Shown in pieces: positions 49,995-59,307 of a stretch of 64,000 nt of DNA; within the stretch, counting starts at the first letter, position 1, and each line of letters starts with the position of its first letter. Source of the stretch: an uncultured Kiritimatiellota bacterium (GTDB lineage Bacteria; Verrucomicrobiota; Kiritimatiellia; RFP12; UBA1067); the NCBI GenBank assembly GCA_934635225.1, contig CAKTYZ010000012.1, positions 1 to 64,000 on the forward strand. Direction: 5' to 3'. The notes below the pieces were generated by a model. It saw only the letters and a list, made by a program, of their open reading frames with translations. It was not told the DNA's origin and did no database searches. A program made the translations under genes and the position numbers.

Positions 49995-52244
49995 ATGAAG
50001 AACACAGTTAGTCCCGCATGGGAAGGTTTCGTTGGCGGCGAGTGGCAGGAAGAGATTGACCCCGCCGAGTTCATTCGCCTGAACTACACGCCGTATGAAG
50101 GCGACGCGTCGTTCCTTGCAGACGCGACGCCGGCGACGACGACGCTTTGGAACAAGCTGCAGGTCCTGCAGAAAGAGGAACGCGCGAAAGGCGGGGTTCT
50201 TGACATGGACGCGGACATCGTCTCGTCCATTACCTCGCACGCGCCGGGCTATCTTGACAAGGAACTTGAGAAAATCGTCGGTTTGCAGACGGACAAGCCG
50301 TTGAAACGCGCATTTATGCCGTATGGTGGCATCAAGATGGCCGAAGAGGCTCTGACGACTTACGGATACACGCCGAACCCCGAGCTGCATCGCATCTTCA
50401 CCGAATATCACAAGACGCACAATCAGGGCGTCTACGACGCCTACACGCCTGAAATGCGCCGTGCGCGCAAGAACAAGATCATCACGGGCCTGCCCGACAC
50501 CTACGGGCGCGGCCGCATCGTCGGCGACTACCGCCGCGTCGCGCTCTACGGCATTGACCGCCTGATCGCGGGCAAGGAGCGCGACCTGCCGATGGTCGGC
50601 GTCGGCTCCATGCCCGAGGATGTCATTCGCGGGCGTGAAGAGGTTTCCGAGCAGATTCGCGCACTGAAGGCCATGAAGGCCATGGCGGCGAGCTACGGCT
50701 TTGACATCTCGCGCCCGGCCGAAAACGCGCGCGAGGCCGTGCAGTGGACGTATTTCGGCTATCTTGCGGCCATCAAGACGCAGAACGGCGCGGCGATGTC
50801 CATCGGGCGCATTTCGACGTTCCTTGACATCTACATCGAGCGGGACCTGAAGCGCGGCATCCTCACGGAGACGGATGCGCAGGAGCTGATCGACCATCTC
50901 GTCCTCAAGTTCCGCATGGTCAAGTTTGCGCGCATTCCCGAATACAACCAGCTTTTCTCAGGCGACCCCGTCTGGGCGACGATCAACGTCGCGGGCATGT
51001 GCGGGGACGGACGCAGCATGGTCACGAAGAACGACTACCGCATCCTGCACACGCTGGAGACGATGGGGCCAAGCCCCGAGCCGAACCTCACCGTCCTCTA
51101 TTCGCCCCGTCTTCCCGAGGCCTTCAAGCGCTATGCCGCGAAAATCTCGATCGCGACCTCCAGCGTGCAGTACGAGAACGACGAGGTCATGCGCCGCGTC
51201 TGGAGCGACGACTACGCGATCTGCTGCTGCGTCTCGGCGACGCACACCGGCAAGGAGATGCAGTTCTTCGGCGCGCGCGCCAACCTCGCGAAGTGCCTTC
51301 TTTACGCCATCAACGGCGGCGTGGACGAAAAGACGCGCGTGCAGGTCGGGCCGGAGCTCCGGCCGATCCTGGACGAGACGCTGGACTACCGGAAGGTGCT
51401 TAAGTCCTACCTTGCGATGATGGACTGGCTCGCGGGGCTCTATGTCCACACGCTGAACCTCATCCACTTCATGCACGACCGCTACTACTACGAGGCCGCG
51501 CAGATGGCTCTCATCGACACGGATGTCGAGCGCACGTTCGCGACGGGCATCGCTGGCTTCTCGCACGCCGTCGATTCGCTCGCGGCGATCAAGTACGCCA
51601 AGGTGCATGTCGTTCGCGACGAAACGGGGCTGGCCGTTGACTACAAGGTCGAGGGGGACTTCCCGCGCTATGGCAACGACGACCCGCGTGCGGACGAGAT
51701 CGCCAAGGCGCTTCTCAAGGAGTTCATGAACAAGATTCGCAGCCACCACACCTACCGCCACGCGACGCCGACGACCTCGATCCTGACGATCACGTCGAAC
51801 GTCGTCTACGGCAAGGCGACGGGCGCGATGCCCGACGGGCGCAAGGCGGGCGAGCCGCTGTCGCCGGGGGCGAACCCGTCGTACGGAGCGGAGAGGAACG
51901 GCCTTCTCGCCTCGCTCAACTCGGTTGCGAAACTGCCGTACGGCTACGCCCTGGACGGCATCTCGAACACGCAGACGATTCATCCGTCCGCCCTTGGCAA
52001 TGACGAGGCGACGCGGGAGAAGACGCTCGCGAACGTGATGGACGGCTACTTTTCGCAGGGGGCGCACCACCTGAACGTGAACGTCTTCGGCACGGAGAAG
52101 CTGATTGACGCGATGGAGCATCCCGAGAAGCCCGAATACGCGAACTTCACGATCCGCGTCTCGGGCTATGCGGTCAAGTTCATCGACCTCACGCGCGAGC
52201 AGCAGCTCGACGTCATCAGCCGCACCTGCCACAAGGAGCTGTAA
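49995..52244 (+). CDS. pflB: Formate C-acetyltransferase (pyruvate formate-lyase)
   Basis: Converts pyruvate and CoA to acetyl-CoA and formate under anaerobic conditions through a glycyl radical. 749 residues. The active-site cysteines are in AICCCVSATHTG (about 410-412) and the radical glycine in RVSGYAVKF (about 723). I use the ATG at 49995 because the -10 box is just upstream. The activase gene follows after three bases. Formate made here could feed fhs. No focA formate channel is adjacent. Confidence 0.97.
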   Translation: MKNTVSPAWEGFVGGEWQEEIDPAEFIRLNYTPYEGDASFLADATPATTTLWNKLQVLQKEERAKGGVLDMDADIVSSITSHAPGYLDKELEKIVGLQTDKPLKRAFMPYGGIKMAEEALTTYGYTPNPELHRIFTEYHKTHNQGVYDAYTPEMRRARKNKIITGLPDTYGRGRIVGDYRRVALYGIDRLIAGKERDLPMVGVGSMPEDVIRGREEVSEQIRALKAMKAMAASYGFDISRPAENAREAVQWTYFGYLAAIKTQNGAAMSIGRISTFLDIYIERDLKRGILTETDAQELIDHLVLKFRMVKFARIPEYNQLFSGDPVWATINVAGMCGDGRSMVTKNDYRILHTLETMGPSPEPNLTVLYSPRLPEAFKRYAAKISIATSSVQYENDEVMRRVWSDDYAICCCVSATHTGKEMQFFGARANLAKCLLYAINGGVDEKTRVQVGPELRPILDETLDYRKVLKSYLAMMDWLAGLYVHTLNLIHFMHDRYYYEAAQMALIDTDVERTFATGIAGFSHAVDSLAAIKYAKVHVVRDETGLAVDYKVEGDFPRYGNDDPRADEIAKALLKEFMNKIRSHHTYRHATPTTSILTITSNVVYGKATGAMPDGRKAGEPLSPGANPSYGAERNGLLASLNSVAKLPYGYALDGISNTQTIHPSALGNDEATREKTLANVMDGYFSQGAHHLNVNVFGTEKLIDAMEHPEKPEYANFTIRVSGYAVKFIDLTREQQLDVISRTCHKEL

Positions 52245-52247
52245 GGC

Positions 52248-52976
52248 TTGAAGGGAAAGGTCCATTCCTACGAAACGTTCGCCGCGGCCGATGGCCCCGG
52301 CGTTCGTTTTCTCGTCTTCCTGAGCGGCTGTCCGTTCCGCTGCCGCTACTGCCACAACCCCGACACGTGGGCGAAGCCGCCCGCGTTTGAGGCGACGGCC
52401 GACGAGGTCCTGGCCCGGGCGCTCCGTTACCGTCCGTATTGGGGCGCGAACGGCGGCTTGACCGTCTCCGGCGGCGAGCCGATGCTGCAGGCCGCGTTCG
52501 TCGCCGAACTCTTCGAGAAGGCCCATGCGGCGGGCGTGACGACATGCCTCGATACGGCGGCGGGATGCTTCGACCGGAAAGACCCCGCGCAAGCCGCCCT
52601 CTTGGCGGCGACGGACACGGTGTTGCTCGACCTCAAGCTCTTCGACGCGGCGGCGCATCGCGCGTTGACGGGAGCGGACAATGCGCCCGTCCTTGATTGC
52701 GCCCGGCACTTGTCCGAGCGCGGCACGGACATGTGGATACGCCGCGTCTTGGTGCCGGGCGTGACGGACGGCGAAGATGACTTGCGGCAGACGGGCGCGT
52801 TCATTCGCACGCTTTCCAGCGTGCGCCGCGTCGAAGTCCTGCCGTACCATGCGCTTGGCGCATCCAAGTGGCAGATGCTGGGGCTGGACTATGCGCTTTC
52901 GGATGCGCGCCCGCCGACGACGGACGAAATCGTCCGTGCCGAACGGCTCCTGTCCTTCGGGGCGACGCCTTGCTGA
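52248..52976 (+). CDS. pflA: Pyruvate formate-lyase activating enzyme
   Basis: Radical SAM enzyme that installs the glycyl radical on PflB. 242 residues, TTG start three bases after the pflB stop. The cluster motif is CPFRCRYC (Cys28, Cys32, Cys35), followed by the GGEP motif in LTVSGGEPMLQ. The sequence is typical PflA from DGPGVRFLVFLSGC to the YHALGASKWQ segment. Confidence 0.95.
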   Translation: MKGKVHSYETFAAADGPGVRFLVFLSGCPFRCRYCHNPDTWAKPPAFEATADEVLARALRYRPYWGANGGLTVSGGEPMLQAAFVAELFEKAHAAGVTTCLDTAAGCFDRKDPAQAALLAATDTVLLDLKLFDAAAHRALTGADNAPVLDCARHLSERGTDMWIRRVLVPGVTDGEDDLRQTGAFIRTLSSVRRVEVLPYHALGASKWQMLGLDYALSDARPPTTDEIVRAERLLSFGATPC

Positions 52977-53022
52977 CGGCTTCCCGAAGGCTCGGCACGA
53001 GTGCGCAGACGGGAGGCCGCGC

Positions 53023-53048
53023 AGCCCTTCCGCCCATGGGCTTGTTTT
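53023..53048 (+). terminator. Weak hairpin terminator after pflA
   Basis: AGCCC (53023-53027) can pair with GGGCT (53038-53042), followed by TGTTTT. Short stem; tentative. Confidence 0.35.
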
Positions 53049-53064
53049 GGTCTCACGAATTCGC

Positions 53065-53070
53065 TATAAT
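53065..53070 (+). promoter_or_regulatory. -10 box of the pilB-like gene
   Basis: TATAAT in the context TCGCTATAAT, 11 bases before the ATG, without an SD. Confidence 0.6.
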
Positions 53071-53081
53071 ACGCTTCCATA

Positions 53082-54767
53082 ATGACTAGCAACGACGAAT
53101 ATGTCATCCAGCTGCTGACCGAGCGCGGGTATCTTACGCCCGAGCAGGTCGAGACGGCGGCGAACTCGATGAAGGCCGAGAACGAGACGACGCTTGACGC
53201 GCTCGTCGCGGGAGGAACGATTGGCCAGGACGAAGTCTTGGGGACGATCGCCGATCAGTTTGGCCTCAAATACTGCCATATTGACGCGGACGCGATTGAC
53301 GTGGCGTCGGTGACGAAGGTCGTCACGCCGGAGATCGCGAAGAAGTACGGGGTCGTCCCGATCGTGGCGGACGAGGGGTCGGTGACGGTCGCGCTGTCAG
53401 ACCCGATGGGCTATGACGCGATTGACTCGCTCCGCTTCGTCTTGGCCGGGAAGGACGTCGAAGCGATCCTCTGTCCTCTCGACGAGGTCAAGAGCGCGAT
53501 GGCGAAACTCTACGTCACGGGCGAGGAGGCCGAGGTCTCGACGCGCGACGAGGAGGGTCTCTCCGACACGACGGCAAGCGAAGGCGATGACAATGCCGTC
53601 ATCAAACTCGCCAACATGATCCTGACGACGGCGATCAAGATGAAGGCTTCAGACATCCACATCGAGCCGATGGAGAAGGAGTTCCGCATTCGCTATCGCA
53701 TCGACGGCGCGCTCCGCAAGATGGACTCGCCGCCGAAGCGCCTGCAGGGCGCGATCATCTCGCGCTTCAAGATCATGTCGAAGATGAAGATCTCCGAGAA
53801 GCGCGTCCCGCAGGACGGCCGCATCCAGATTTCCGTCGGCGGCAAGGACCTTGACCTTCGCGTCTCGTCCGTGCCGACGAACCACGGCGAGTCGATCGTC
53901 ATGCGTATTCTCGACAAGTCGAACCTCTCGCTCGGCTTGCCGCAGCTCGGCTTTTTGTCGGATGACCAGACGACGTTCGAGCGTCTCATCAAGCTGCCGG
54001 ACGGCGTCGTGCTCGTCACGGGGCCCACGGGATCGGGCAAGACGACGACGCTTTACGCCTGCTTGGGGCAGATCAACACGCCCGACAAGAAGCTCATCAC
54101 GGTCGAAGACCCGGTTGAATACCAGATGAGCGGCATCAACCAGGTGCAGGTCAACAAGGACGTCGGGCTGGACTTCTCGGCGGCCCTGCGGTCCATCTTG
54201 CGTCAGGCTCCGAACATTGTCATGATCGGCGAGATCCGTGACGCGGAAACCGCCGACATTGCGATGGAGGCCGCGCTCACAGGCCACTTGGTGTTCTCGA
54301 CCTTGCACACGAACGACGCGCCGTCGGCGGTCACGCGTCTTCTGGACATCGGCGTCAAGCCGTTTCTCGTCGCGTCCGCCCTGCGCGCCGCGATGGCCCA
54401 GCGTCTCGTGCGCGCCATCTGCGAAAAGTGCAAGGAGTCCTATACGCCGAGCGAGCGTGAGCTCAAGATGCTGACGGGCCTTGCGAATGGCACGAACGCG
54501 CAGGTTCCCGACCACATGTATCACGGGGCCGGCTGCGACAAGTGCGGCAAGTCGGGCTACAAGGGGCGCAAGGGCATCTTCGAGATCTTCAAGGTCGATG
54601 ACACGATCCAGCGCCTCATCTTCGACCACGCGCCGGCGACGCTTCTTCGTCAGCGTGCGCGTGAGATGGGGATGCGCACGTTGCGTGAGGACGGCATGCT
54701 CAAGGTCGCGAGCGGCATGACATCGCTTGCGGAAGTCCTGCGCGTCACCATGGGTGATGCCGACTGA
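53082..54767 (+). CDS. GspE/PilB-type secretion or pilus-assembly ATPase
   Basis: 561-residue hexameric ATPase powering pseudopilus or type IV pilus assembly at the inner membrane. N-terminal GspE_N/MshEN domain (about 1-140), then the core with Walker A GPTGSGKTTT (about 313-322), the Asp box ITVEDPVEYQM, Walker B (IVMIGEIRDAETADIA), the His box (HLVFSTLHTNDA) and a tetracysteine zinc site (CEKC, then CDKCGKSGYKGR). No other pilus or T2SS genes are adjacent, so PilB and GspE cannot be told apart. The XylR-type regulator starts three bases after its stop. Confidence 0.92.
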   Translation: MTSNDEYVIQLLTERGYLTPEQVETAANSMKAENETTLDALVAGGTIGQDEVLGTIADQFGLKYCHIDADAIDVASVTKVVTPEIAKKYGVVPIVADEGSVTVALSDPMGYDAIDSLRFVLAGKDVEAILCPLDEVKSAMAKLYVTGEEAEVSTRDEEGLSDTTASEGDDNAVIKLANMILTTAIKMKASDIHIEPMEKEFRIRYRIDGALRKMDSPPKRLQGAIISRFKIMSKMKISEKRVPQDGRIQISVGGKDLDLRVSSVPTNHGESIVMRILDKSNLSLGLPQLGFLSDDQTTFERLIKLPDGVVLVTGPTGSGKTTTLYACLGQINTPDKKLITVEDPVEYQMSGINQVQVNKDVGLDFSAALRSILRQAPNIVMIGEIRDAETADIAMEAALTGHLVFSTLHTNDAPSAVTRLLDIGVKPFLVASALRAAMAQRLVRAICEKCKESYTPSERELKMLTGLANGTNAQVPDHMYHGAGCDKCGKSGYKGRKGIFEIFKVDDTIQRLIFDHAPATLLRQRAREMGMRTLREDGMLKVASGMTSLAEVLRVTMGDAD

Positions 54768-54769
54768 CG

Positions 54770-55948
54770 ATGAAGGGCGAAGGCCGCGTGACGCCGCGTA
54801 TCGCGCTGCAGGTCGAGAAGAACCGCGCACACGGGCGCGCGCTTCTGAAGGGCATCGCCGACTACGCGCTTGAGAACACGGCCTGGCGGCTTGAGCTGGT
54901 CGATCCGCAGAGCCTGACGAGCGCGGCGTACGTGGCGCAGTTCGACGGCCTGATCGTGCGTGTCATGGATGACGCGACGGCCGAAGTCCTGGCCCGGTCC
55001 CGGAAACCCGTGGTTGACACTTACGGACGGATAGACGGCAACCCGCTGGCGTCTATCCGCCTTGATGACGTGCGCATCGCCGAGATGGCTCTCCAGTGTT
55101 TCGTCGATCACCATTATCACGCGTTCGCCTATTGCGGTTTTGGCGGGTTGCGCTTTTCGGATGCGCGCGGCGCGGCGTTCAGGGCCTGCGCCGAGCGGGC
55201 GGGCACGTTTGTCGCGTCGTTCGGCGGGTCGTCGCGCCACCGGATTGCGGATGTCTTCTTTCGGAACGAAAAGCTGGATGTCCCGGACGCAATCGCCCTC
55301 GGGAAGTGGATCAAGGCCCTGCCGAAGCCGATCGCGCTGTTCTGCTGCAATGACTTGCGGGCCATGCAGGTGCTGACGGTCTGCGCCGATGCCGGCGTAT
55401 CGGTGCCGTCAGACGTCATTGTTCTCGGCACGGATAACGACGTGCTTCTTTGCACGTTTACGAACCCGTCCCTGTCAAGCATCGAGACGGACCCGTTTGC
55501 CCTCGGGCGACAGGCGGCGCAGATGCTGGACGACCAACTTCGCGGCGCGTACGCGAGGCCTGCGGAAAGTCGGGTCGTCCTCCACCCGCCCACGCGCATC
55601 GTCGAGCGGATGTCAACGGAAAACTACCCGTTCGTGACGCCGTGGCTGTCACAGGCCGTCGCCTACATTCGCCGGAATCTCTCGAAGGGGGTCACGGCGG
55701 ATGACGTGGTGCGCCATATCGGCTATTCGCATCCGACGGTCACGCAGGCGTTTGTCGCGGAATTGGGGCGTTCGATCAAGAAAGAGATTCTGTGTCAGCG
55801 CAGTCGCCTCGCGTGCCAGCTTTTGAAAGGGACGGCCTATTCGGCGAGCGAAATCTCCGTTCGGTGCGGTTACCGCTCGCCGCAGTACTTCTCGCGCAGC
55901 TTTTCAGAGGAGTTCGGCGTTACGCCGGATGTCTGGCGCAAAGGCTGA
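54770..55948 (+). CDS. XylR-type transcriptional regulator of the sugar-acid locus
   Basis: 392 residues: an N-terminal LacI/PBP-like effector domain (about 8-270, PIALFCCNDLRAMQVL and VIVLGTDNDVLLCTF) and a C-terminal AraC HTH (about 290-392, VTADDVVRHIGYSHPTVTQAF and ISVRCGYRSPQYFSRSF, then EEFGVTPDVWR). It lies directly upstream of the PTS/kdu operon, whose promoter carries a tandem direct repeat. A second copy of that repeat pair lies at 60100. It probably binds these sites and activates in response to a sugar acid or oligosaccharide. It is likely co-transcribed with the pilB-like gene. Confidence 0.9.
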   Translation: MKGEGRVTPRIALQVEKNRAHGRALLKGIADYALENTAWRLELVDPQSLTSAAYVAQFDGLIVRVMDDATAEVLARSRKPVVDTYGRIDGNPLASIRLDDVRIAEMALQCFVDHHYHAFAYCGFGGLRFSDARGAAFRACAERAGTFVASFGGSSRHRIADVFFRNEKLDVPDAIALGKWIKALPKPIALFCCNDLRAMQVLTVCADAGVSVPSDVIVLGTDNDVLLCTFTNPSLSSIETDPFALGRQAAQMLDDQLRGAYARPAESRVVLHPPTRIVERMSTENYPFVTPWLSQAVAYIRRNLSKGVTADDVVRHIGYSHPTVTQAFVAELGRSIKKEILCQRSRLACQLLKGTAYSASEISVRCGYRSPQYFSRSFSEEFGVTPDVWRKG

Positions 55949-55949
55949 T

Positions 55950-55988
55950 TTTTTCAGGAACTGCAATCCGTTTTTCAGGAACTGCAAT
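55950..55988 (+). promoter_or_regulatory. Tandem direct-repeat operator (AraC-type), copy 1
   Basis: TTTTTCAGGAACTGCAAT occurs at 55950-55967 and again, identically, at 55971-55988, a spacing of 21 bp (two helical turns). The second repeat touches the -35 box. AraC-family activators bind such direct repeats next to -35. Confidence 0.85.
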
Positions 55989-56016
55989 TTACTTCGCCTC
56001 GATTCTGGCGTATAAT
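55988..56016 (+). promoter_or_regulatory. Promoter of the PTS-IIC/DUF4861/kduID operon
   Basis: -35 TTTACT (55988-55993), 17-bp spacer, -10 TATAAT (56011-56016), with the ATG 11 bases later. The poor -35 abutting an operator fits an activator-dependent promoter. Confidence 0.75.
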
Positions 56017-56027
56017 TCCTTTTCAGA

Positions 56028-57416
56028 ATGCGCGAAGTCTTTTCATACGTCATAGGTCTCGGTGCGGCGGTGATGATGCCGATCATCTTCACGGCGCTTG
56101 GGCTGTTCATCGGCATCAAGTTCACGAAAGCCCTGAAGTCGGGGCTTCTCGTCGGCGTCGGCTTTGTCGGTCTCGGCGTCGTGACGGCACTTTTGACGTC
56201 GAACCTCGGCCCCGCGCTGAAGGGGATGACGGCCCTCTATCACCTTAACCTGCCCTATTTCGACCTCGGCTGGCCGGCGGCAGCGGCCGTCGCCTACTCG
56301 TGCGCCGTCGGCGCGTTCATCATTCCCGTCTGCCTCGGGGTGAACGTCGCGCTTCTGCTCGTCGGCGCGACGCGGACGGTGAACATCGACCTCTGGAACT
56401 ACTGGCACTTCGCGTTTCTCGGCGCGATGGTCTTCTTCGCGACCGGCTCGCTCGCGTGGGCGTTCTACGCGGCAATCGTCCTCTATGTCATCACGCTCTG
56501 TCTTGCGGACTTCACGGCAAAGGGCTTTCAGGCGTACTACAAGGATGTCGACGGCATCTCCATTCCACAGCCGTTCTGCCAGAGCTTCACGCCGTTCGCC
56601 GTGGGCCTCTGCTGGCTTCTGGACCGCATGCCCGGCTTCGCGCGGCTTGACGTCGACGCGGAGGGCCTGAAGCGTCGGTTCGGGATTCTGGGCGAGCCGC
56701 TTTTCCTTGGCGTGGTCATCGGCTGCGGCATCGGTGCGCTCCGTTGCGCCAACCTGAAGGAAGCGGTTGACTCGATTCCCGCGATCCTGAAGCTCGGCGT
56801 TGCCGTCGGCGCGGTGATGGAGCTCATTCCGCGCATCACCGCGCTTTTCATCGAGGGCTTGAAGCCGATCTGTCAGGCCGTTCAGGAGAAGCTGTCGCAT
56901 CGGTTTGGGGCGTCGTCGGGCTTTAATATCGGCATGTCGCCGGCGCTCGTCATCGGCCATCCGACGACGCTCGTCGTCTCAATCCTGCTCATTCCTGTCA
57001 TTCTCTTTCTCTCGGTCGTCCTGCCGGGAAACAAGTTCCTGCCGCTTGCGTCGCTCGCGGGGATGTTTTACCTCTTCCCCTGCGTCCTGCCGATTACGAA
57101 GGGGAATGTGGCGAAGACCTTCGTCGTGGGGCTTGTCGCGCTCGTTTGCGGGCTTTACTTCGTCACGAACCTGACGCCCGCGTTTTCAAAGGCGATTGCG
57201 GCGGCGAACTGCGAGGGCATCGCCGTGCCGCCGGGCTTCTCGGGCGGTGCGGCGCTCGATTTCGCGTCCGCCCTCTGGTGTTGGCTCATCTATCACCTGA
57301 CCGTCACGCTCAAGTGGGTTGGCGCGACGGTGGCCGGGTTGCTGGCGGCTGGAATGTGTGTCGTCAACAGGCAGCGGATCAGAAAAGCGCGGGAACTTGG
57401 CGGCGGCGGTCTTTAA
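56028..57416 (+). CDS. PTS galactitol-type IIC (GatC-like) membrane transporter
   Basis: 462 residues with about 11-12 membrane helices and the GatC signatures FDLGWPAAAAVAYSCAVGAF, NIDLWNYWHFAFLG and FNIGMSPALVIGHPT. GatC-type IIC subunits bind and translocate sugars or alditols while IIB phosphorylates them. No IIA or IIB gene is in the window, so either these are encoded elsewhere or the protein works as a non-phosphorylating carrier. The operon context (KduI, KduD, polysaccharide-lyase-like gene) points to an uronate or unsaturated uronide substrate. Confidence 0.85.
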   Translation: MREVFSYVIGLGAAVMMPIIFTALGLFIGIKFTKALKSGLLVGVGFVGLGVVTALLTSNLGPALKGMTALYHLNLPYFDLGWPAAAAVAYSCAVGAFIIPVCLGVNVALLLVGATRTVNIDLWNYWHFAFLGAMVFFATGSLAWAFYAAIVLYVITLCLADFTAKGFQAYYKDVDGISIPQPFCQSFTPFAVGLCWLLDRMPGFARLDVDAEGLKRRFGILGEPLFLGVVIGCGIGALRCANLKEAVDSIPAILKLGVAVGAVMELIPRITALFIEGLKPICQAVQEKLSHRFGASSGFNIGMSPALVIGHPTTLVVSILLIPVILFLSVVLPGNKFLPLASLAGMFYLFPCVLPITKGNVAKTFVVGLVALVCGLYFVTNLTPAFSKAIAAANCEGIAVPPGFSGGAALDFASALWCWLIYHLTVTLKWVGATVAGLLAAGMCVVNRQRIRKARELGGGGL

Positions 57417-57535
57417 CACAGAGGCACGAAGTCACGGAGACATGGGGAAATAAGGTGGAAACGCGTCTGGACAGTTGGTTGTGTAAATGCGGCCTTGCCG
57501 CATGGAAGGCTCTCCGTGCCTTTGTGTCTCTGTGC
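57415..57535. repeat. MITE/REP-like element with imperfect terminal inverted repeats
   Basis: The left arm (57415-57441, starting AACACAGAGGCACGAAG) and right arm (57511-57535, TCTCCGTGCCTTTGTG then TCTCTGTGC) match as an inverted repeat at about 20 of 25 positions. Sequences of this CACAGAGGCAC type recur in many bacterial genomes as interspersed repeats (from memory). The element supplies the PTS-gene stop codon and most of the signal sequence of the next gene. Confidence 0.6.
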
Positions 57536-58399
57536 CTTTGTCTCGGGGTCCTTCGGACCGTTTGCGTCTCCACGGCCTTTGCCGGGTGCGGCGTGGCGCC
57601 TGAGCGCGATGACGATTTCTATTGGGAGAACGACAAGGTCGGCTTCCGCGCCTACGGTCCGCGAGACGTCCACCGCTGGAGCGGCATCGACGTCTTCAAC
57701 AAGGGCCATGCCGCAGACGAGGTCGTGAAGCTCCTGCGCGGCAAGGGCGCATGTGGCGCGTGGCACAACCTTGCGACGCTGAAGGGCGGCGTCCGCACGT
57801 TCGACAACTACACGATGGGCGCGTCGCGCGGGGTCGGAGGCGTGGCGTTCTGGGGTGACGGCGAATGGAAGACCTACCCGAACTGGATTTCAAGTGAGGT
57901 CCTTCGTCATGACGGCGACCGTTTGCAGTTCAAGCTCGTCTACCCGGCGTTCTCGGCGGCGGGGAAAATGACCTGCCTGATCACGCTGAAGCGCGGCGAC
58001 CGCTTTTTCCGCAACGACGTCAGCTTTGAGAAGAGCTTCTTCGGCGATTTTGCGGCGGGACTTGGGCTTGATCTGGAGCCGACGCGCGGGCACAAGGGCT
58101 CGCTCGTCGAGGAGCCGGGGTTTGTCTCGCTCTTTGAGGACGAGAAGTTTGACGCGAAGGGCAATCCCGAAGGCTCGACGATGGCGGCGATTCTCGTGGC
58201 GGACCCTTCGGCGGTCGAGGTCCGCACGGACTGTCAGAACTGCCGTGTGCTTGCGTTCAGGAAGAGGACTTTTACCTACTGGGCTGGCGCGAGCTGGTCT
58301 GGTGCGGGCGAAATCACGACACCGGAGGCCTGGCACGCGCATGTCCGGGCGTTCTGCGAGAAGATTCAGGACAAAAAACAGAATGGAGACAGAAAATGA
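57455..58399 (+). CDS. DUF4861 family secreted/lipoprotein
   Basis: About 314 residues from a GTG start. A hydrophobic leader (FVSLCLCLGVLRTVCVSTAFAGC) ends in a lipobox-like AFAGC, then comes the DUF4861 pattern: DFYWENDKVGFRAYGP, GIDVFNKG, WHNL, YTMGASRGVGGVAFWGDG. DUF4861 proteins accompany pectin and rhamnogalacturonan/uronate degradation loci; the activity is not established to my knowledge. The leader is encoded largely by the repeat element. It overlaps the kduI start by four bases. Confidence 0.75.
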   Translation: METRLDSWLCKCGLAAWKALRAFVSLCLCLGVLRTVCVSTAFAGCGVAPERDDDFYWENDKVGFRAYGPRDVHRWSGIDVFNKGHAADEVVKLLRGKGACGAWHNLATLKGGVRTFDNYTMGASRGVGGVAFWGDGEWKTYPNWISSEVLRHDGDRLQFKLVYPAFSAAGKMTCLITLKRGDRFFRNDVSFEKSFFGDFAAGLGLDLEPTRGHKGSLVEEPGFVSLFEDEKFDAKGNPEGSTMAAILVADPSAVEVRTDCQNCRVLAFRKRTFTYWAGASWSGAGEITTPEAWHAHVRAFCEKIQDKKQNGDRK

Positions 58400-59307
58400 T
58401 GGCAATGGCAATTCTGGCGACAGTCGCGAACGTCACCGTCCAGACGGCGACGCATCCGGACGACTTCAAGACGTTTGACACGGCGAAGATCCGCAGCCGC
58501 TTCGTCATGGAGCGGGTGATGGCGCCAGACGAGATCAACCTCACCTACACGATGTACGACCGCCTCGTCTACGGCGGCGCGATGCCCGTCACGCGGGAGC
58601 TGGCGCTGGAATCCTTTGAGGAGCTGAAGGCCGAGAGTTTCCTCGACCGCCGCGAACTAGGCGTCATCAACGTCGGCGGCCCAGGCGTCGTCATGGTGGA
58701 TGGCGAAGCGTTCGACCTCGCCTTCAAGGAGGCCCTTTACGTCGGGCGCGGCAAGAAGTCCGTGACGTTCCGCACGCTGGATGCGAAGAATCCCGCGAAG
58801 TTCTACCTCAACTCGGCGCCGGCGCATCGGGAATACGTGACGCAGCGCATCACGTCCGACCAGTCCTGCGCGAAGCCGGGCTACACGATCGGCAACTTCA
58901 TCAAGGCCGGCAAGATGGAGGAGTCGAACGACCGCGTCATCAACCAGCTCATCGTCGCGCCCGTCCTCGCGAAGCGCCCCGGCGGCGGATGCTGCCAGCT
59001 TCAGATGGGAGTGACCGAGCTGAAGCCGGGCAGCGTCTGGAACACGATGCCGCAGCATGTCCACAGCCGTCGCATGGAGGCGTATTTCTACTTCAAAGTC
59101 CCCGAAGGGCAGGCGATCTGCCACCAGATGGGACGGCCGCAGGAGCAGCGTCTCGTCTGGCTTCATGACGAGCAGGCGATCACCGCGCCCGAGTGGAGCG
59201 TGCATTCGGCGGCGGGCACGTCCAACTACATGTTCATCTGGGGCATGGGCGGCGAGAACCTGAATTACGGCGACATGGACAAAGTTCCGGTCAAGGAGAT
59301 GAAATAA
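58396..59307 (+). CDS. kduI: 5-dehydro-4-deoxy-D-glucuronate isomerase
   Basis: Converts 5-keto-4-deoxyuronate (from lyase products of pectin, alginate or glycosaminoglycans) to 2,5-diketo-3-deoxygluconate. 303 residues, cupin fold. The zinc ligands are visible as His221 and His223 (PQHVHSRRMEAY), Glu228 and His270 (WSVHSAAGT). A hydrophobic N-terminal stretch (MMAMAILATVANVTV) makes it about 20 residues longer than E. coli KduI; the true start may be internal. kduD follows with an overlap of one base. Confidence 0.95.
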   Translation: MMAMAILATVANVTVQTATHPDDFKTFDTAKIRSRFVMERVMAPDEINLTYTMYDRLVYGGAMPVTRELALESFEELKAESFLDRRELGVINVGGPGVVMVDGEAFDLAFKEALYVGRGKKSVTFRTLDAKNPAKFYLNSAPAHREYVTQRITSDQSCAKPGYTIGNFIKAGKMEESNDRVINQLIVAPVLAKRPGGGCCQLQMGVTELKPGSVWNTMPQHVHSRRMEAYFYFKVPEGQAICHQMGRPQEQRLVWLHDEQAITAPEWSVHSAAGTSNYMFIWGMGGENLNYGDMDKVPVKEMK

